From assembly GCA_030043175.1 (NCBI GenBank), contig JASHYD010000823.1:1-8223 (forward strand): 8,223 nucleotides of DNA. The letters run 5' to 3'. Position 1 is the first letter of the stretch. Each line of letters starts with the position of its first letter. Source of the DNA: Xanthobacteraceae bacterium (GTDB lineage: Bacteria > Pseudomonadota > Alphaproteobacteria > Rhizobiales > Xanthobacteraceae). The translations under genes were made by a program, and so were the position numbers. The notes under the pieces are model-generated. The model saw nothing but the letters and a program-made list of their open reading frames with translations. It did no database searches and was not told where the DNA came from. Shown here one piece after another: positions 6,088-8,223 of this stretch.

Positions 6088-6299
6088 AGACGGGTCAGAA
6101 GCGCCAAAGGCTTAGTGCTGTGCGGGCGGGATGAAATTCCTAACTCCGCCTAATCTTGACTGCCGTCCCGGCATTCGTCCCAATTATTCAATTCGCGCGC
6201 CCACCTGGAGTGCGGAAGTGCAACAGGGGCACAGCAGGCAAAAAATCACGGATTGGTTCCTTGATCCAAATCAATGAATGGCGATCAGATCGCCCAAAC
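6088..6299. other. Intergenic stretch, no recognised gene
   Basis: Only very short frames are present, such as a 48-codon plus-strand ORF from ATG 6131 to 6277 with no recognisable features. A second FixK box lies at 6261-6274 with no gene at the proper distance. The stretch separates the broken DUF6644 copy from the PPOX-like gene and may be what remains of a gene lost from the module. Confidence 0.4.
6261..6274. promoter_or_regulatory. Perfect FNR/FixK box without an obvious target
   Basis: TTGAT-ccaa-ATCAA matches all ten consensus positions. On the minus strand the predicted start (near 6226) faces only the 200-base gap before the PPOX-like gene; on the plus strand it would run antisense into the broken DUF6644 copy. 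It may be a secondary promoter of the PPOX-like gene or an orphan. Confidence 0.65.
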
Positions 6300-6776
6300 T
6301 TAATTAGGAAGAGCCAATCCACCGTCCCCCCACGCCACGCCGAACCACAGACCTAATGATGTGAGCGCCGTGAGTCGGCCCAGGGCCGGTCGATCGCAAG
6401 TCAAGCCAGTTCGTGCCACGCGGCGGCGAACCGTGAACGAAAAAGTAGCACCAGGAACAGCGCAATCATCTTCACCCAGAACGCAATGCTGTAATAGCAC
6501 TTGATCGATTCGCAAAGGAACAATGGAATGCCAGTTACGAACATCAGGGTCACGCCACCAAGCAACCAAGGTTCGACATCTGCCGAGAGCGCCGGGACCG
6601 GCTGTTTGCTCAAGCCCAAGCCGAAAAGACGCAAATCCACCATCAACGCGGCCCCCGCCGTCAATCCAAGACGCAGGAGATGGAAGGCCTCGATCACAGG
6701 GAAGAGCCAAGTCGAATTTCGGATCCCCTCGCCGATTGGCGTCAGGTAGCACCCCTCAAAGAATGGCCAAAGACAT
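6300..6776 (-). pseudogene. Second DUF6644-type membrane protein gene, frameshifted
   Basis: Clearly a paralogue of the protein at 4163-4639 and of the same length. ATG 6776 reads MSLAIL and then a stop, because of a small indel right after the start. A one-step shift restores FFEGCYLTPIGEGIRNSTWL (intact copy FFEWCYQTSIGEGVRNSLWL). The main frame then runs VIEAFHLLRLGLTAGAALMV through PWLLGGVTLMFVTGIPLFLC and FWVKMIALFLVLLF. A second indel near 6440 turns this into RSRFAAAW and a stop, while the neighbouring frame continues FTVRRRVARTG and ends SLGLWFGVAWGDGGLALPN with TAA at 6300. Two frameshifts and no other damage suggest fairly recent inactivation, or, less likely, sequencing errors. The 34-aa ORF starts 186 bases upstream on the same strand. 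Confidence 0.82.
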
Positions 6777-6857
6777 TAGTTTTCCTTGCCGTAGATGCGC
6801 TCATTGAGGCGGCCCTCGCCGTTTACTCAACTCAACATAAGTCAAGAGGAACTGATC

Positions 6858-6962
6858 TTAAGTCTCGTGCAGGTCGCGCGTCTGACGCTCGGCCCACCAC
6901 AAAACCAGGGCAAACCCGACAAACGCGACAATAACGGCGGTGAAAACGCTTTCGAGTGGCAT
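6858..6962 (-). CDS. 34-aa single-pass membrane protein, unnamed
   Basis: ATG 6962 to TAA 6858. The ribosome binding site GGAGGAC (6967-6973) is six bases from the start measured from GGAGG. The product begins MPLESVFTAVIVAFVGFALV, forms one hydrophobic helix at about residues 6-24, and ends in LWWAERQTRDLHET, a charged, probably cytoplasmic tail. A perfect FixK box (7010-7023) is centred 54.5 bases before the ATG, so a class II promoter would start transcription near 6975 and leave a leader of about 13 bases that just includes the ribosome binding site. This joint geometry is the main evidence that so short a frame is a gene. Tiny single-helix proteins of this kind often accompany respiratory or membrane enzymes; here the same-strand neighbour downstream is the broken DUF6644 copy. 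Its partner and role are unknown. Confidence 0.68.
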   Translation of the reverse strand: MPLESVFTAVIVAFVGFALVLWWAERQTRDLHET

Positions 6963-7009
6963 GATTGTCCTCCATGAAAAAGATCATGGCCGCGCCGCGA
7001 GTCGCATCC

Positions 7010-7023
7010 TTGATCTAAATCAA
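7010..7023 (-). promoter_or_regulatory. Perfect FNR/FixK box for the 34-aa gene
   Basis: TTGAT-ctaa-ATCAA, a full consensus match, centred at 7016.5. On the minus strand a start near 6975 fits the 34-aa gene (ATG 6962). It lies 48 bases centre to centre from the second box at 7058-7071, so the two could serve divergent promoters. Confidence 0.75.
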
Positions 7024-7057
7024 ACTTCTGAAGGGGCAATTGCCCGTAGGTGGAAGT

Positions 7058-7071
7058 TTGATCTATCTCAA
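7058..7071 (+). promoter_or_regulatory. FNR/FixK-like box before the Rieske oxygenase gene
   Basis: TTGAT-ctat-CTCAA, nine of ten consensus bases. Centred at 7064.5, it would place a plus-strand transcription start near 7106, 29 bases before ATG 7135. The flank tttgatct...tcaaagaac closely resembles that of the box at 4802, so the two promoters may be copies. Confidence 0.55.
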
Positions 7072-7134
7072 AGAACATGTTTGTCGAACGCACAGAGTTT
7101 CTCCACGCCGCGCCGCCGTTCGCTGGAGGAGCCG

Positions 7135-8223
7135 ATGCTGAGGAAAGAGCAAAACGAACTCATTACTCAAACGGGCCGCGGCACCTCGATGGGTCAGCTG
7201 TTCCGCAGCTATTGGACTCCGGCGCTGCTGGCGGAGGAACTGCCTGAAAACGAAAGCCCCCCTGTGCGGGTGAAGCTCCTTTCGGAGCGGCTGGTCGCGT
7301 TTCGCGACAGCCAGGGTCGCTACGGTTTGATCGACGAATTCTGCCCGCATCGCGGAGCGTCATTGTGGTTCGGACGCAACGAGGAATGCGGCCTGCGCTG
7401 CCCGTACCATGGCTGGAAATTCGACGTCACCGGCCAATGCATCGAGGTGCCGTCCGAGCCCGCCGAAAGCGGCTTTGCTAAGCGCATCAAGCTAAGATCC
7501 TATCCACTGGTCGAGCAAGGCGGTGTGCTGTGGACCTATATGGGACCGCCCGAGCGGACACCGCCGCTACCGCAGTGGGAGTTCTCGCTGGTGCCGGCCG
7601 CCCAGCGCTTCGTCTCGAAGCGCCTGCAGGAGTGCAATTGGCTGCAGGCCATGGAAGGCGGCATCGATTCGAGCCACGTATCATGGCTCCATCGCGCCAA
7701 TGTGGTTTCCGACCCACTATTCAAAGGCGCCAAGGGCAATGAATACAACATGGGCGACATGAAGCCCGTGTTCGAAGTCGTGGAAAGCGCAGGCGGCCTC
7801 TATATCGGAGCGCGCCGCAATGCCGAAAACGACCAGTACTACTGGCGCATCACCCAGTACGTGCTGCCGTCCTTCACCATGATTGCCCCGCGCGGCCGCC
7901 ACACGGTACACGGCCATTTCTGGATTCCCATTGACGACGAGAATTGTTGGGCGTGGAGCTACGACTACCGGCCCGACCGCGCCCTCACCGAGGGCGAGCG
8001 CGCCGCGATGGTCGATGGCAGGGGCGTGCACGTAAAATATGTGCCTGGCACTTATCGCCCGCTTGCCAACAAGGACAACGACTATCTGATGGACCGGGCC
8101 GCGCAGCGGGCCGGTGCCACCTACTCAGGCGTCGACGGCATCGCCATGCAGGACGCGTCGCTGCAGGAGAGCATGGGACCGATCGTCGACCGCACGAAGG
8201 AAAACCTAGTGTCCACTGACAAC
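7135..8223 (+). CDS. Rieske non-heme iron oxygenase, phthalate 4,5-dioxygenase-like, 3' end outside window
   Basis: ATG 7135 with GGAGGA at 7125-7130; 363 codons are open to the window edge. Residues 1-40 (MLRKEQNELITQTG and LFRSYWTPALLAEELPE) are typical of the phthalate/phenoxybenzoate dioxygenase oxygenase component. The Rieske [2Fe-2S] ligands are C70 and H72 in CPHRGAS and C89 and H92 in CPYHGW. The catalytic domain shows D178, H181 and H186 in EGGIDSSHVSWLH, the electron-relay Asp and the two Fe(II) His. D340 in GIAMQDASLQESMG is a candidate third ligand, by alignment from memory. The enzyme would use electrons from a separate reductase, not seen here, to hydroxylate or O-demethylate an aromatic acid in the cytoplasm. 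It fits the gentisate-type ring-cleavage gene on the other side of the window, though that is 3 kb away on the other strand. The exact substrate is not readable. A degenerate FixK box precedes it. Confidence 0.9.
   Translation, partial: MLRKEQNELITQTGRGTSMGQLFRSYWTPALLAEELPENESPPVRVKLLSERLVAFRDSQGRYGLIDEFCPHRGASLWFGRNEECGLRCPYHGWKFDVTGQCIEVPSEPAESGFAKRIKLRSYPLVEQGGVLWTYMGPPERTPPLPQWEFSLVPAAQRFVSKRLQECNWLQAMEGGIDSSHVSWLHRANVVSDPLFKGAKGNEYNMGDMKPVFEVVESAGGLYIGARRNAENDQYYWRITQYVLPSFTMIAPRGRHTVHGHFWIPIDDENCWAWSYDYRPDRALTEGERAAMVDGRGVHVKYVPGTYRPLANKDNDYLMDRAAQRAGATYSGVDGIAMQDASLQESMGPIVDRTKENLVSTDN

Noticed and set aside
6131..6277. 48-codon plus-strand ORF between two FixK boxes
   Set aside because: It has a GGGCGGG stretch before the ATG, but the product has no hydrophobic or domain features and its end overlaps the 6261 box; too little to call a gene.
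1..8223. CRISPR array, tRNA, rRNA or phage-defence genes
   Set aside because: I saw no regularly spaced repeats, cloverleaf-like segments, or nuclease, helicase or toxin motifs on either strand.

Overview
The window looks like a decayed accessory region of an alphaproteobacterial chromosome or island, most likely Bradyrhizobium or a close relative (Hyphomicrobiales). The grounds are GC-rich codon use, perfect FNR/FixK-type palindromes (TTGAT-N4-ATCAA), protein families typical of that group, and IS5-type transposase and serine-resolvase debris. The genus is inferred from remembered family resemblance, not from a search.

Layout. 1-500: two small minus-strand ORFs, a CxxC-containing one and a 55-aa membrane protein with a strong ribosome binding site. 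501-891: no recognisable gene, but several inverted repeats and a FixK-like box. 892-1950: mobile-element debris, made of a frameshifted N-terminal IS5-family transposase, an unassigned minus-strand coding-like segment and the tail of a serine resolvase. 2005-3794 (minus): an aromatic-catabolism pair, an intact gentisate 1,2-dioxygenase-type cupin followed by a broken two-domain VOC (extradiol dioxygenase-like) gene. 3904-4090: remnant of a pyridoxamine-phosphate-oxidase-like (PPOX) gene. 4163-4639 (minus): an intact four-helix DUF6644-type membrane protein. 4640-5261: nothing recognised apart from one FixK box. 5262-6020 (minus): an intact PPOX-like flavin-binding protein and a coupled small ORF. 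6300-6776 (minus): a frameshifted second copy of the DUF6644 gene. 6858-6962 (minus): a 34-aa single-helix protein. 7135-8223 (plus): the first 363 codons of a Rieske non-heme iron oxygenase of the phthalate 4,5-dioxygenase type, open at the window edge.

Two themes emerge. One is catabolism of aromatic acids: a Rieske ring hydroxylase, a ring-cleaving cupin and a dead VOC protein. The other is a putative low-oxygen regulon. Six FNR/FixK-like palindromes lie at 669, 4802, 6074, 6261, 7010 and 7058. Three of them (6074, 7010, 7058) sit where a class II CRP/FNR activator would drive the PPOX gene, the 34-aa gene and the Rieske gene. The PPOX and DUF6644 families each occur once intact and once broken, so the FixK-linked module was probably duplicated and is decaying. 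The most interesting target is this module of PPOX-like protein, DUF6644 membrane protein and tiny membrane proteins. Its function cannot be read from the sequence.
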